Source: Imtechella halotolerans
Lineage (GTDB): Bacteria; Bacteroidota; Bacteroidia; Flavobacteriales; Flavobacteriaceae
Reading direction: 5' to 3'
NCBI RefSeq assembly: GCF_028743515.2
Contig: NZ_CP117969.2
Coordinates: forward strand, 2,389,501-2,453,500
Length of the DNA: 64,000 bases
Shown piece by piece: positions 44,698 through 53,949 of this stretch (the stretch's first letter is position 1; each line of letters starts with the position of its first letter). Made by a program: the position numbers and the translations under genes. The notes under the pieces are model-generated. The model saw only the letters and a list, made by a program, of their open reading frames with translations, had not been told where the DNA came from and did no database searches.

Positions 44698-47448
44698 ATG
44701 GAAACATTTTTAGGAAATGTCGTGGCTTCCGTATTAAAAAAAAATATTGATCCACGACAACTTACATTTATTGTACCGAGCAAAAGAGCAGTAGTCTTCT
44801 TAAAAGATCACTATATTCAATTAAATAATTCTATAGGATTTTTACCTAAATTCTACAGTATTGAAGAATTTATCGAAGGATTATCTGGCATAAAACAAGC
44901 TCCTAATCTGGTACTGCTATTTGAACTTTATGATTGTTATAAGACAAACACTCCAAATAACCCAGATAACTTTGAAACCTTTTTAGGCTGGGGACAAACG
45001 CTACTCCAAGATTTTAATGAAATTGACAGGTATCTTATTGAACCCGACACTATCTTTCCGTACATAAAAGCCATCAAAGAAATTGACCATTGGTCACTTT
45101 CAGAAAACCTTACACCTCTGCAAGAATCACATCTTTCATTTTGGAAAACTCTTGGCAGCTATTATTATCAGTATAAAAAACATTTACTTGATAAAGAAAT
45201 AGGTTACCAAGGTCTCGTATACATACAAGCTTTAGAGAACTTAGAATTATATATTCAAAATTTCAGAAATCACACTCATGTATTTGCAGGCTTCAACGCC
45301 CTTAATAAAGCGGAAGAGAGAATTATACAAGAGATTTTACATAATCTACCTGCCTCCATATTCTGGGATACAGATAAAGCATTTCTACAAGAAAAAGACC
45401 ATGATGCCTCACTATTCCTTAAATCACATTTTTCAAAATGGAATTATTATAAAAAAAATACCCCTGAGTGGATTAGTAACAACTTTGAAAATCCTAAAAA
45501 CATTGAAATCACAGGTCTTCCAAAAAACATAAATCAAGCAAAATACATCAGTAATTTATTAAACCGCTACGCTGAAAATGGAACCCTAAAACATACGGCT
45601 GTAGTATTGTCAGATGAGCAACTTTTACTCCCTTTACTATCCAACATCAGCAATGAAATTGAGGCTGTAAATATAACTATGGGCTACCCACTACAGGAGA
45701 CGCCGATAGCGCCTATATTTTCATTTTATTTTAAGCTATTTCTAAACGAACAAAAAGAATGGTATTACAAAGATATCATCGGATTTTTATCCCTCCCTCA
45801 AATAGCCATTCTATTTGATAACAAACCTTCTGTTACTCAAAATCTAATACAATATCTCTATAATAACAATATAAGTTATGTAACTAATTCTACTTGGTTG
45901 GACTGCACCAATGACTCACAAGTAATAAAGACATTACACTGGCTTTTACCAAACTCAGAATCTACTTCTCCCCTACAACTGATTCAGAGAAGTCGTGAAA
46001 TCATTAACAGTCTAAAAAACTACTATAGCCAACAGTCTACGAACACTATACTTTTAGAATATTTATTTAGGTTTTACGAACTTTTCAATCAGCTTGAAGA
46101 CCTTCAACTGTCCTACGGATTTATATCTTCAACTAAATCTTTATATAGACTTTATACCGACATTCTAACAAAAGAATCTTTAGATTTCAAAGGAGAACCT
46201 CTTGAAGGTCTTCAGATTATGGGTATGCTAGAAAGTAGAAACTTAGATTTCGAGAACCTTATTATTGCCTCAGTAAATGAAGGTATCTTACCTTCAGGGA
46301 AAAATAACAATTCTTTTATTCCCTATGAAGTAAAAAAAGCTGTAGAACTTCCAACTTATAAAGAAAAAGACGCAATTTATGCTTATCATTTCTATCGTCT
46401 ATTACAACGTGCTAAAAACATTCACTTACTATATAACACAGAACCAGACGCCCTAAATGGGGGAGAAAAAAGTCGCTTCCTCCAGCAATTGGAATCCTTT
46501 TCCCCAAATCAACATTCAATAAAGTCAAGCATACTAGCACCTAAAATCACCCCACCTGACATTATTGAACTCAAAATCGATAAAACTAGCACTACTATGC
46601 TTCGTCTCAAGGAAGTAGCTGCCAAAGGTTTTTCACCATCATCTTTAGCAAAATACATTAGTAACCCTATGGAATTTTACCAGCAATACATACTAGGTAT
46701 TCGTGAAGAAGAAACAGTTGAAGAAACAGTTGCAGCTAACACTATGGGCACAATTGTTCATGCCGTTTTGGAGGAGATGTACCTACCTGTTGTGGGTCAA
46801 TTCCTTTCAGAAATACAACTTTCGAAAATGAGGAGCACAATCGAAACGCTTACTTTAAAACATTTTCAAGCCTTTTATAAAAATACCTCAAAACTAACTG
46901 GCAAAAATTTGATTATTTATGAAGTCATAAAAAAATACATAGATAAATTTCTATCTATGGAATCAGATACTCTTAAGAAAGGCATCACTATAAAGGTAGT
47001 AGATGTAGAACGCAAAGTAAATATCCCATTTAAAAGTGAAAAAATACCTTTTGAAATAGTACTTAAAGGTACCGTAGATAGGATTGATATACGAGATGGC
47101 CAACTTTGTATTATAGATTATAAGACTGGTAAAGTAGAGGCCAAGGATGTCACATTTCCAGATTGGAACGAGCTTATAACCAATGCCAGTTACACAAAGG
47201 CTTTTCAACTACTTACCTATGCCTACATGTATACCCAAGAAAATGAAGTTAAAGATGAATTAGAAGTGGGTAATATCTCATTTAAAAAACTCTCAGCAGG
47301 TTTCATTCCAGCTTCATTGGGCGTATCAAGAAACAAAGTAAGCAAAATTTCTAAGGAGATGCTTTTAGAAATAGAATTAGCATTGGAAATCTTATTATTG
47401 GAAATTTTAAACCCTGAAATTCCTTTTAAAAATAAAAAAATTGAATGA
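44698..47448 (+). CDS. addB: AddB-type nuclease (PD-(D/E)XK family)
   Basis: Partner of AddA in end resection. 916 residues. The N-terminus FIVPSKRAVVFLKDHY corresponds to the start of an inactivated helicase fold; I see no complete Walker A. The central part has FENLIIASVNEGILPSGK. The C-terminal RecB nuclease has FSPSSLAKYISNPMEFYQQYILGI, TMGTIVHAVLEEMY, TVDRIDIRDG and CIIDYKTGK. The Cys residues that hold the Fe-S cluster in Bacillus AddB are absent. The ATG lies 12 nt after the ompA terminator. The stop overlaps the next gene by 4 nt. Confidence 0.9.
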   Translation: METFLGNVVASVLKKNIDPRQLTFIVPSKRAVVFLKDHYIQLNNSIGFLPKFYSIEEFIEGLSGIKQAPNLVLLFELYDCYKTNTPNNPDNFETFLGWGQTLLQDFNEIDRYLIEPDTIFPYIKAIKEIDHWSLSENLTPLQESHLSFWKTLGSYYYQYKKHLLDKEIGYQGLVYIQALENLELYIQNFRNHTHVFAGFNALNKAEERIIQEILHNLPASIFWDTDKAFLQEKDHDASLFLKSHFSKWNYYKKNTPEWISNNFENPKNIEITGLPKNINQAKYISNLLNRYAENGTLKHTAVVLSDEQLLLPLLSNISNEIEAVNITMGYPLQETPIAPIFSFYFKLFLNEQKEWYYKDIIGFLSLPQIAILFDNKPSVTQNLIQYLYNNNISYVTNSTWLDCTNDSQVIKTLHWLLPNSESTSPLQLIQRSREIINSLKNYYSQQSTNTILLEYLFRFYELFNQLEDLQLSYGFISSTKSLYRLYTDILTKESLDFKGEPLEGLQIMGMLESRNLDFENLIIASVNEGILPSGKNNNSFIPYEVKKAVELPTYKEKDAIYAYHFYRLLQRAKNIHLLYNTEPDALNGGEKSRFLQQLESFSPNQHSIKSSILAPKITPPDIIELKIDKTSTTMLRLKEVAAKGFSPSSLAKYISNPMEFYQQYILGIREEETVEETVAANTMGTIVHAVLEEMYLPVVGQFLSEIQLSKMRSTIETLTLKHFQAFYKNTSKLTGKNLIIYEVIKKYIDKFLSMESDTLKKGITIKVVDVERKVNIPFKSEKIPFEIVLKGTVDRIDIRDGQLCIIDYKTGKVEAKDVTFPDWNELITNASYTKAFQLLTYAYMYTQENEVKDELEVGNISFKKLSAGFIPASLGVSRNKVSKISKEMLLEIELALEILLLEILNPEIPFKNKKIE

Positions 47449-48287
47449 TACATTTACCATTCTTGATTGACGGAAAACATCAACTTCCAATTCTTGGAGA
47501 TATAACTTATACTGAAAGCAATAAAAGCATCCCAATTATTATCTTTTGTCATGGCTATAAAGGCTTTAAAGATTGGGGATGTTGGCATCTGGTTGCTCAA
47601 AAATTTGCCAGCAAAGGATTTGCCTTTGTGAAATTCAATTTTTCCCACAACGGAGGAACTGTTGATCAACCTATAGATTTCCCAGATTTGAAAGCCTTTG
47701 GAAACAATAATTACATAAAAGAATTAGACGATTTACAAACCGTGATTGACTGGCTTTACACTTCTAATTCCCCTATAACACCAAATGGAGGAATACACCT
47801 AATTGGTCATTCTAGAGGAGGTGGTATTGTCACTATCAAAGGAGCAGAGGAGAATCGAATTATGAGTATAACCTCTTGGGCAGGTGTTAGCGACTTTTCC
47901 ATTCACTTTCCTAAAGGAATAAAAAAATTGATTTGGAAAATACGAGGGGTAGGTTATGTTTATAATGTTCGCACTAAACAAAGAATGCCACATTATTATC
48001 AATTCTACAAAAACTTTAAATCCAACCAACAACGCCTAACCATATCTAATGCAGTACAAAAAATAGATATTCCACATTTACTTATTCATGGCACCAACGA
48101 CCTTGTAGTTCCTTTAAAAGAGGCCCAAAATGTTGCCAAATGGAATCCAAAAAGTGAATTATTTATATTAAATGACGGAGATCACAGTTTTCACGCAACC
48201 CATCCTTGGAAAACTGAATCATTACCCGTAGATATGAGCAAAGCTATTGAAAAGACAATGGTATTTCTTGACCAGTTTCGTCCTTAA
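47445..48287 (+). CDS. alpha/beta hydrolase
   Basis: A 280-residue hydrolase with no signal peptide. The nucleophile elbow is GHSRGGG (about 124-130). An oxyanion region HGYKGFKDWG, an acid in HLLIHGTNDLVVPL and a catalytic His in NDGDHSFHATHPW complete the triad. Relatives are dienelactone hydrolase-like or acyl-peptidase-like esterases; substrate unknown. The ATG overlaps the addB stop (ATGA), so it is translated together with addB. Confidence 0.9.
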   Translation: MIHLPFLIDGKHQLPILGDITYTESNKSIPIIIFCHGYKGFKDWGCWHLVAQKFASKGFAFVKFNFSHNGGTVDQPIDFPDLKAFGNNNYIKELDDLQTVIDWLYTSNSPITPNGGIHLIGHSRGGGIVTIKGAEENRIMSITSWAGVSDFSIHFPKGIKKLIWKIRGVGYVYNVRTKQRMPHYYQFYKNFKSNQQRLTISNAVQKIDIPHLLIHGTNDLVVPLKEAQNVAKWNPKSELFILNDGDHSFHATHPWKTESLPVDMSKAIEKTMVFLDQFRP

Positions 48288-48301
48288 ACTATACAATAAA
48301 A

Positions 48302-48325
48302 AAAGCAGTACCATGGTACTGCTTT
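48302..48325 (-). terminator. terminator of the tRNA-Ala gene
   Basis: A 24-nt perfect palindrome centred on CCATGG. On the minus strand it is followed by seven T, directly after the tRNA. On the plus strand the T run is short, so it probably serves mainly the tRNA. Confidence 0.85.
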
Positions 48326-48326
48326 G

Positions 48327-48400
<74 letters not shown>

Positions 48401-48412
48401 AAAAAATCTTGG

Positions 48413-48444
48413 CAAATATACTACAAATAAATTCCAAAAAACAA
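48413..48444 (-). promoter_or_regulatory. promoter of tRNA-Ala
   Basis: Minus-strand TTG (48442-48444), 21 nt, then TATATTTG (48413-48420), a full -7 match ending 13 nt before the mature tRNA. Confidence 0.6.
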
Positions 48445-48475
48445 ATTACGATTTCCAAAGTTTACTAATTGTCGC

Positions 48476-48483
48476 TATTTTTG
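48476..48483 (+). promoter_or_regulatory. promoter -7 element of the enoyl-CoA hydratase-like gene
   Basis: TATTTTTG matches TAnnTTTG, 19 nt before the ATG at 48502. No TTG at the best spacing. Confidence 0.4.
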
Positions 48484-48501
48484 ATGTAAATATTAAGCGA
48501 C

Positions 48502-49269
48502 ATGACAACTACAAGACCTAGCGGAAGCTTATATACCCGTATTGAAAATCATATTGCCACAATTGAATTTGGACATCCAGCAAGTAATTCTTTCCCTTCA
48601 GAATTATTAGCTAGACTATCAAAAGAATTTCATTTGCTTTCTGATAATTCTGAAATACACATCATAGTTCTAAAAAGTGAAGGAGATGGCCCATTCTGTG
48701 CTGGCGCCTCATTTAACGAACTTGTTGACATAAAAACTCTCGATGAAGGGACTACATTTTTTAATGGTTTTGCTAAAGTCCTAAATGCCATGAGACAATG
48801 CTCTAAATTAATTATTGGTCGTGTACAAGGCAAAGCTGTAGGTGGCGGTGTAGGTCTAATCGCAGCCTGCGATTATGTCATGGCCACTGAAGCTTCAGCC
48901 ATTAAACTTTCAGAATTAACAATTGGAATAGGCCCATTTGTTATAGCTCCTGCCATTGAAAGAAAAATAGGAATAGCAGCCTTAAGTGAACTCACCATAG
49001 CCGCCGAGTCTTGGCAAAATGCCTATTGGGCTAAAGAAAAAGGATTGTACGCAAGGGTTTTTGAAACTATAAAAGAATTAGACAAGGAAGTTGAATTTCT
49101 ATCAATAAAACTATCTCAGTATAACCCACAAGCCTTGTATGAAATGAAAAAAGTACTGTGGAAAAACACTGAAGATTGGGACACTTTACTTGATCAACGT
49201 GCACGTATTTCGGGTAAACTCGTCTTATCTGAATTCACCCGAGAAGCTTTACAGAGATTTAAAAAGTAA
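48502..49269 (+). CDS. enoyl-CoA hydratase/isomerase family protein
   Basis: Crotonase-fold protein of 255 residues. The oxyanion-hole segments are GPFCAGASFNEL (about 60-71) and VQGKAVGGGVGLIAACDYVMATEAS. One catalytic Glu position is in SELTIGIGPFVI. The second Glu of true hydratases is not obvious, so isomerase or hydrolase activity is possible. It could belong to fatty-acid, amino-acid or phenylacetate breakdown. Convergent with a 2OG oxygenase gene 6 nt away. Confidence 0.9.
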   Translation: MTTTRPSGSLYTRIENHIATIEFGHPASNSFPSELLARLSKEFHLLSDNSEIHIIVLKSEGDGPFCAGASFNELVDIKTLDEGTTFFNGFAKVLNAMRQCSKLIIGRVQGKAVGGGVGLIAACDYVMATEASAIKLSELTIGIGPFVIAPAIERKIGIAALSELTIAAESWQNAYWAKEKGLYARVFETIKELDKEVEFLSIKLSQYNPQALYEMKKVLWKNTEDWDTLLDQRARISGKLVLSEFTREALQRFKK

Positions 49270-49275
49270 ATAATA

Positions 49276-49923
49276 TTAACGGGTTTTTAACCAGCCTGTA
49301 ATACTTAACCTAGTTGTTTTTACAGGTCTAACCTCATGTTCCAATAACTGACTTTCAAATATAACAACTCGTCCAGGATATGGATAGATTACGACCTCTT
49401 CCTCACCTTCATTGTTCGGAAGATAAATAACCAACTCACCTCCGTTCTCAGGTTTCCAATCTTCATTGTTTAAATAACAAACAATAGAAAGCTTTCTTCT
49501 ATCATCATTTAGAAAGGTATCTAAATGTCTTTTGTAGAAAGTACCCTCAGGATATAATGCATAATGAAATTCCTTATAAAGAATACCCATAAAGCATGTT
49601 TTATTCAAGTAGTCAATAAAGTCATTGATGCGTTTAAAGAACTGTTGTTCAACTATACCACAATCAGCTTCGTTTAGCCATTTAATAAAATCCCCTCTTA
49701 CTGATTTTTCTACAATTTCATTTATACGATTACCAATGGCTGCTTTTTTAAAATCATCATCTTCATATGCCATCATTAGGGAGTTTCTTAAGGCAGCAAC
49801 TTCGGATTCTGTGAAAAAACCTTCTACTATACTGAAGCGCTGCTCTATGAGGTCATTAATAACCTTTTCATACAGAGGATTACATTCAAAATCCAACTGC
49901 TCAAACAATTCGTCTTGTGCCAC
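49276..49923 (-). CDS. 2-oxoglutarate/Fe(II)-dependent oxygenase
   Basis: A 215-residue prolyl-4-hydroxylase-like oxygenase. The Fe(II) site is H-x-D in FYKRHLDTFLND (about 133-144) and a distal His in QLLEHEVRPV, and the 2OG Arg is in TTRLSITGWLKTR. The Tyr-rich strand EFHYALYPEG fits the family. The substrate may be a protein residue or a small molecule. It is alone on its strand. Confidence 0.9.
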   Translation of the reverse strand: MAQDELFEQLDFECNPLYEKVINDLIEQRFSIVEGFFTESEVAALRNSLMMAYEDDDFKKAAIGNRINEIVEKSVRGDFIKWLNEADCGIVEQQFFKRINDFIDYLNKTCFMGILYKEFHYALYPEGTFYKRHLDTFLNDDRRKLSIVCYLNNEDWKPENGGELVIYLPNNEGEEEVVIYPYPGRVVIFESQLLEHEVRPVKTTRLSITGWLKTR

Positions 49924-49991
49924 TAATTAGCTATAATTATTCGAGGTGAAAATTACACTTTTTCTGCTTTTGTTGTATCACTCCTCCCTTT

Positions 49992-50025
49992 TTGAGTAAA
50001 AAATAATTGAAATCTAATACCTTTG
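49992..50025 (+). promoter_or_regulatory. promoter of queD
   Basis: TTG (49992-49994), 23 nt, then TACCTTTG (50018-50025), a full -7 match, 18 nt before the ATG. Confidence 0.55.
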
Positions 50026-50043
50026 TAACTGAAAGAGATTATT

Positions 50044-50493
50044 ATGACTCAAATACGTATTACCAAACAATTTAGTTTTGAAACCGGGCATGCCCTTTAC
50101 GGTTATGACGGAAAATGCAAAAACGTTCACGGACATAGTTATAAATTATCTGTTACCGTAATTGGAAGTCCCAATATAGATACCACTAATGTAAAATACG
50201 GAATGGTTATCGACTTTGGGGATTTGAAAAAAATTGTAAAAGAGGAAATTGTAGATATTTTTGATCATGCAACAGTGTTCAACCAAAACACTCCACACAT
50301 TGATTTAGCAAACGAACTAAAATCCAGAAATCACAACGTTATCTTGGTAGATTACCAGCCTACAAGTGAAAATATGGTAATTGATTTTGCTAATAAAATA
50401 AGACGAAGACTTCCGAAAAATATCAATCTATTTTCGTTAAAACTCCAAGAGACAGAAACTTCCTATGCAGAATGGTATGCTTCAGACAATTAA
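50044..50493 (+). CDS. queD: 6-carboxytetrahydropterin synthase
   Basis: Makes 6-carboxy-5,6,7,8-tetrahydropterin in queuosine/7-deazaguanine synthesis. 149 residues. The zinc His residues are in FETGHAL and VHGHSY, the catalytic Cys in GKCKNVHGH, an Asp-His in FDHATVFN and a Glu near the end in LQETETSYAEW. PTPS-type relatives are possible, but CxxxHGH favours QueD. It is followed 15 nt later by lpxH. Confidence 0.94.
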   Translation: MTQIRITKQFSFETGHALYGYDGKCKNVHGHSYKLSVTVIGSPNIDTTNVKYGMVIDFGDLKKIVKEEIVDIFDHATVFNQNTPHIDLANELKSRNHNVILVDYQPTSENMVIDFANKIRRRLPKNINLFSLKLQETETSYAEWYASDN

Positions 50494-50508
50494 TCGTATA
50501 TTATTCAA

Positions 50509-51267
50509 ATGAATATTCCAGAAGGTAAAAAAATATACTTTGCTTCAGACAATCATTTAGGAGCTCCAACTAGAAATGAAAGCAAGGAGCGAGAAGAAAA
50601 ATTTGTTAAATGGTTAGATACCATTAAAAACGATGCAGCTGCTATTTTTCTCCTGGGCGATCTTTTCGATTTTTGGTTCGAATACAAAACTGTTGTCCCG
50701 AAGGGATACATTCGCACACTGGGAAAGTTGGCAGAAATTTCTGATTTAGGTATTCCTATATATTTTTTTGTTGGCAATCATGACCTTTGGATGAATGGTT
50801 ATTTTGAAGAAGAATTAAACATTCCCGTATTCCACTCCCCTCAAATATTCACCTTCAATGGTAAAAAATTTCTAATAGGACATGGCGATGGACTTGGTCC
50901 TGGAGACAAAGGATATAAACGCATGAAAAAAGTATTCACCAATAAATTTTGCAAATGGCTATTCCGTTGGCTTCATCCCGATATAGGAGTTCGGTTGGCT
51001 CAGTATCTTTCAGTGAAAAACAAGCTAATTTCTGGGGATGAAGACGTTACTTTCTTGGGTGAAGATAATGAATGGCTAGTGCAATATTGTAAAAGAAAAT
51101 TAACTCAGGAAAAATACGACTATTTTGTATTTGGACATCGTCATCTACCGCTAGAAATCAATCTGGATGAGCATAGTAAATACTTTAATTTAGGTGATTG
51201 GATACATTATTATACCTACGGTGAATTTAACGGCAATCACTTTCAAATAAAGGAATACAAATTATAA
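50509..51267 (+). CDS. lpxH: UDP-2,3-diacylglucosamine diphosphatase
   Basis: Hydrolyses UDP-2,3-diacylglucosamine to lipid X in lipid A synthesis, at the inner-membrane face. 252 residues of the calcineurin-like fold: ASDNHLGAPTRNE (the usual D-x-H as DNH), LLGDLFDFWFEY, FVGNHDLWM, GHGDGLGPGDKGYKR, and VFGHRHLPLEI. This matches the flavobacterial LpxH group. It ends at a strong terminator. Confidence 0.92.
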   Translation: MNIPEGKKIYFASDNHLGAPTRNESKEREEKFVKWLDTIKNDAAAIFLLGDLFDFWFEYKTVVPKGYIRTLGKLAEISDLGIPIYFFVGNHDLWMNGYFEEELNIPVFHSPQIFTFNGKKFLIGHGDGLGPGDKGYKRMKKVFTNKFCKWLFRWLHPDIGVRLAQYLSVKNKLISGDEDVTFLGEDNEWLVQYCKRKLTQEKYDYFVFGHRHLPLEINLDEHSKYFNLGDWIHYYTYGEFNGNHFQIKEYKL

Positions 51268-51297
51268 AAATATCCCGAAGTTTTTCGGGATATTTTA
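51268..51297. terminator. terminator of queD-lpxH
   Basis: AAATATCCCGAAG / TTCGGGATATTT stem with A and T runs, directly after the lpxH stop. Confidence 0.9.
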
Positions 51298-51421
51298 AGT
51301 ACTAACATAAATAATCAATTCAAAGGAAATATTTAATATGAATCGCTATTTTCATAATCAGAACATATCAAATAGCAGACCTCTATTTCACAGTAACGGT
51401 TAAAAATCCCAAAAAAAATGG

Positions 51422-53134
51422 CTATCCCATAGATGAAGGACGGATATCTCTGATCCTAAGTTGGAGACTAACAGAGCCATTCCATTCATTTTCATCAATA
51501 CTGTAAACTATATCAACGCGCTTTTGATTAGCTAGTAAATCCAATTTCTTTCCAAGCCCAAATCCTATTGAAACGAAACGATCACTACCGTCTTGCTGAA
51601 AAACAGCCCTAAGGTGTGACTCATCCTTACCAACACACTTTGCCTGTCCAATTTCATATACATTACGTGAAATAAAAACGGGCTGTAAATTTCCGGGACC
51701 AAATGGAGCTATCTGTTTAAGAATCCGATAAAACTTAGGTGTAATTGATGAAAGAGGAATTTCATCATCAATTAAAATCTCTGGAATCAATAGATTTGGG
51801 TCTATAGTTTTAGAAACCACCTCTTCAAAACGTTCCTTAAACATTGGATATTGAGCCTCTGTAAGGGTGAGCCCCGCTGCATATTTATGACCTCCAAATT
51901 GCTCAATATACTCTGCGCATGCTTCCAATGCATTATAGACATCAAATCCTTTCACCGAACGTGCAGAGGCCGCAAGTTTATCTCCACTTTTAGTAAATAC
52001 AAGCGTAGGTCGATAATAGGTTTCAATTAACCTTGAAGCCACAATACCAATAACACCTTTATGCCAGTTTTCATTAAAAACAACAGTAGTAAAACGCTTT
52101 TCTTCCTGTTTTTCCAATATTTGAGTAAGTGCTTCATCTTTTATTAATTGATCAAGTTCTCTTCTGTCAGAGTTAAAATCTTCAATTTCTCTCGCTAAAA
52201 TAGTCGCATTTTTATAATCGGATTCCGTTAACAAATTTACAGCATGCTGACCATGCCTTATGCGACCAGCAGCATTAATTCGTGGAGCTATTATAAAAAC
52301 TACATCACCTAATGTCATTTCTCTTTTTTTTTGAAAAGTCATTAGAGCGTAAATTCCTGGACGAGGTTTGGAATTCAATACTTCTAAACCAAAATATGCT
52401 AATACTCTATTCTCACCAGTAACCGGGACAATATCGGCAGCAATTGCAGTGGCTACTAAGTCCAAAAAAGGTAATAAATCCTCTATATTTTGACCGCGAC
52501 CATGAGCTAAGGCTTGAATGAGCTTAAATCCCACCCCACAACCACAAAGCTCATCATATGGATAATGACAATCCTGTCGTTTAGGGTCTAAAACAGCTAT
52601 AGCTTCAGGTAACTGTTCTCCTGGACGATGGTGATCGCATATTATAAAATCAATTCCTTTCCGAGCAGCATAAGCCACCTCTTCAATAGATTTTATACCA
52701 CAATCTAATGCAATAATAAGGGATACATTATTGTCATCTGCAAAATCAATTCCTTGAATTGACAACCCATATCCTTCCACATATCGATCAGGAATATAGG
52801 TAGCAACATTAGATGTAAATTGCATTAAATATGAAGACACTAAGGCTACTGCCGTTGTACCATCTACATCGTAATCACCGAAAACAAGAATGTTTTCTCC
52901 ACAAGAAATAGCTTTATTAATACGGGCAACTGCAGAATCCATATCCTTCATTAGAAATGGATTATGCAAATCTTTCAAATTTGGACGGAAAAAAGCCCGA
53001 GCTTCATCAAATGTCTTAATACCACGTTGACATAACAAATTAGCTATTTCGTCCGAAACCTGTAAATCCCATGCTAGATTATTCACATGCGAAGTTTCAG
53101 CTTTGGACTTTAAAGTCCAACGAATGTCTGTCAT
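51422..53134 (-). CDS. recJ: single-stranded-DNA-specific exonuclease
   Basis: 5'-3' exonuclease of recombination and repair. 570 residues. DHH-superfamily motifs: VFGDYDVDGTTAVALV (I, about 80-95), LIIALDCGIKS, the DHH in FIICDHHRPGEQLP, and CGCGVGFKLIQAL. The DHHA1 domain carries GGHKYAAGLTL near residue 410, followed by an OB-like C-terminal domain. Complete. It lies 3 nt after the osmC gene. Confidence 0.96.
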   Translation of the reverse strand: MTDIRWTLKSKAETSHVNNLAWDLQVSDEIANLLCQRGIKTFDEARAFFRPNLKDLHNPFLMKDMDSAVARINKAISCGENILVFGDYDVDGTTAVALVSSYLMQFTSNVATYIPDRYVEGYGLSIQGIDFADDNNVSLIIALDCGIKSIEEVAYAARKGIDFIICDHHRPGEQLPEAIAVLDPKRQDCHYPYDELCGCGVGFKLIQALAHGRGQNIEDLLPFLDLVATAIAADIVPVTGENRVLAYFGLEVLNSKPRPGIYALMTFQKKREMTLGDVVFIIAPRINAAGRIRHGQHAVNLLTESDYKNATILAREIEDFNSDRRELDQLIKDEALTQILEKQEEKRFTTVVFNENWHKGVIGIVASRLIETYYRPTLVFTKSGDKLAASARSVKGFDVYNALEACAEYIEQFGGHKYAAGLTLTEAQYPMFKERFEEVVSKTIDPNLLIPEILIDDEIPLSSITPKFYRILKQIAPFGPGNLQPVFISRNVYEIGQAKCVGKDESHLRAVFQQDGSDRFVSIGFGLGKKLDLLANQKRVDIVYSIDENEWNGSVSLQLRIRDIRPSSMG

Positions 53135-53137
53135 TTT

Positions 53138-53557
53138 TTATGAATGATGGTAACGCGTTTCTATGTTTAACTTTGCAAATCGACGAAACATCTCCATGAC
53201 ACCACAGTATTTCTCTATTGACAAATCTACAGCTCGTTGCAATTTTTTTTCATCTAAGTTCCTTCCTTTAAAATGATATTCAATGGTAACTGTATGATAA
53301 TATTTCGGATGTTCTTCAGTTAGCTCGGCAACAGTTTTAATAAAAAATTCATCAACCTCCAGTTTCATTTTTTTCATCAGAGATGCTACATCAAGACCAC
53401 TACACCCTGCCAAAGCAGATAGCATCAATGCTTTAGGGCGTAACCCTTCTCCATCACCGCCATCCTCAGGTGCAACATCTATATATAATTCTCCTGCTGG
53501 ATTTGTTGAATGAAATTTCATATTCCCTTCCCAAGTAGTAATTACTTCGTGTGTCAT
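53138..53557 (-). CDS. OsmC-family protein
   Basis: A 139-residue protein starting at the ATG at 53557 (MTHEVITTWEGNMKF); the ORF from 53626 adds 23 unrelated residues and crosses the promoter box. It has the OsmC pattern PKALMLSALAGCSGLDVASLMKKM with one of the redox Cys residues (GCSG). The second Cys is in EKYCGVMEM. So the pair of an Ohr/OsmC-type thiol peroxidase is present. The first gene of a unit with recJ. Confidence 0.92.
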   Translation of the reverse strand: MTHEVITTWEGNMKFHSTNPAGELYIDVAPEDGGDGEGLRPKALMLSALAGCSGLDVASLMKKMKLEVDEFFIKTVAELTEEHPKYYHTVTIEYHFKGRNLDEKKLQRAVDLSIEKYCGVMEMFRRFAKLNIETRYHHS

Positions 53558-53949
53558 AAACTTATTTTTTATTTTCTCAAATTTACGGATTATTTCCGCT
53601 ATACTAAACGATGCCTTTATTAACACTTATGGCTCTTGTTGAAACCTAAAAAAACTATAAAATTAGAACTTTCTCTCTTCAAGAATCCTATTTAGGATAA
53701 CAGCATTTTACAGGAATACCCAGACCACATAAAGAGATTTATTCAAATTTTTTAAAAGGGAACAACCCTACCTTTAACTATTTACTAAATGATTCGGCAA
53801 AATAAGAGAAAGCATCAATAAATTTAAAATATGGATTCAAACCAATAATAGCAATCTAAGTGTTTTTTGGTCAAAGACATCTATTTTGTTCATATGAATA
53901 ATTTCTAAATTCCCAAAAGGAGCGATTCCATCATCTCCTTCCAAAAAAA
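53558..53949. other. 392-nt intergenic region
   Basis: Between osmC and rsmI. It holds the osmC promoter box (53578-53585, minus strand TAAATTTG), and a short stem AAGGAG / CTCCTT near 53918-53942 that may end rsmI. Two overlapping short frames on the minus strand (53785-53893) read like protein and may be a gene remnant. Otherwise nothing is seen. Confidence 0.5.
53578..53585 (-). promoter_or_regulatory. promoter -7 element of osmC-recJ
   Basis: Minus-strand TAAATTTG is a full TAnnTTTG match, 20 nt before the ATG at 53557. It rules against the longer osmC frame. No -33 TTG found. Confidence 0.45.

Noticed and set aside
48296-48325. Palindrome as terminator of the alpha/beta hydrolase gene
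   Set aside because: The T run on the plus strand is only three bases. On the minus strand it is seven and lies directly after the tRNA, so I assign it to the tRNA.
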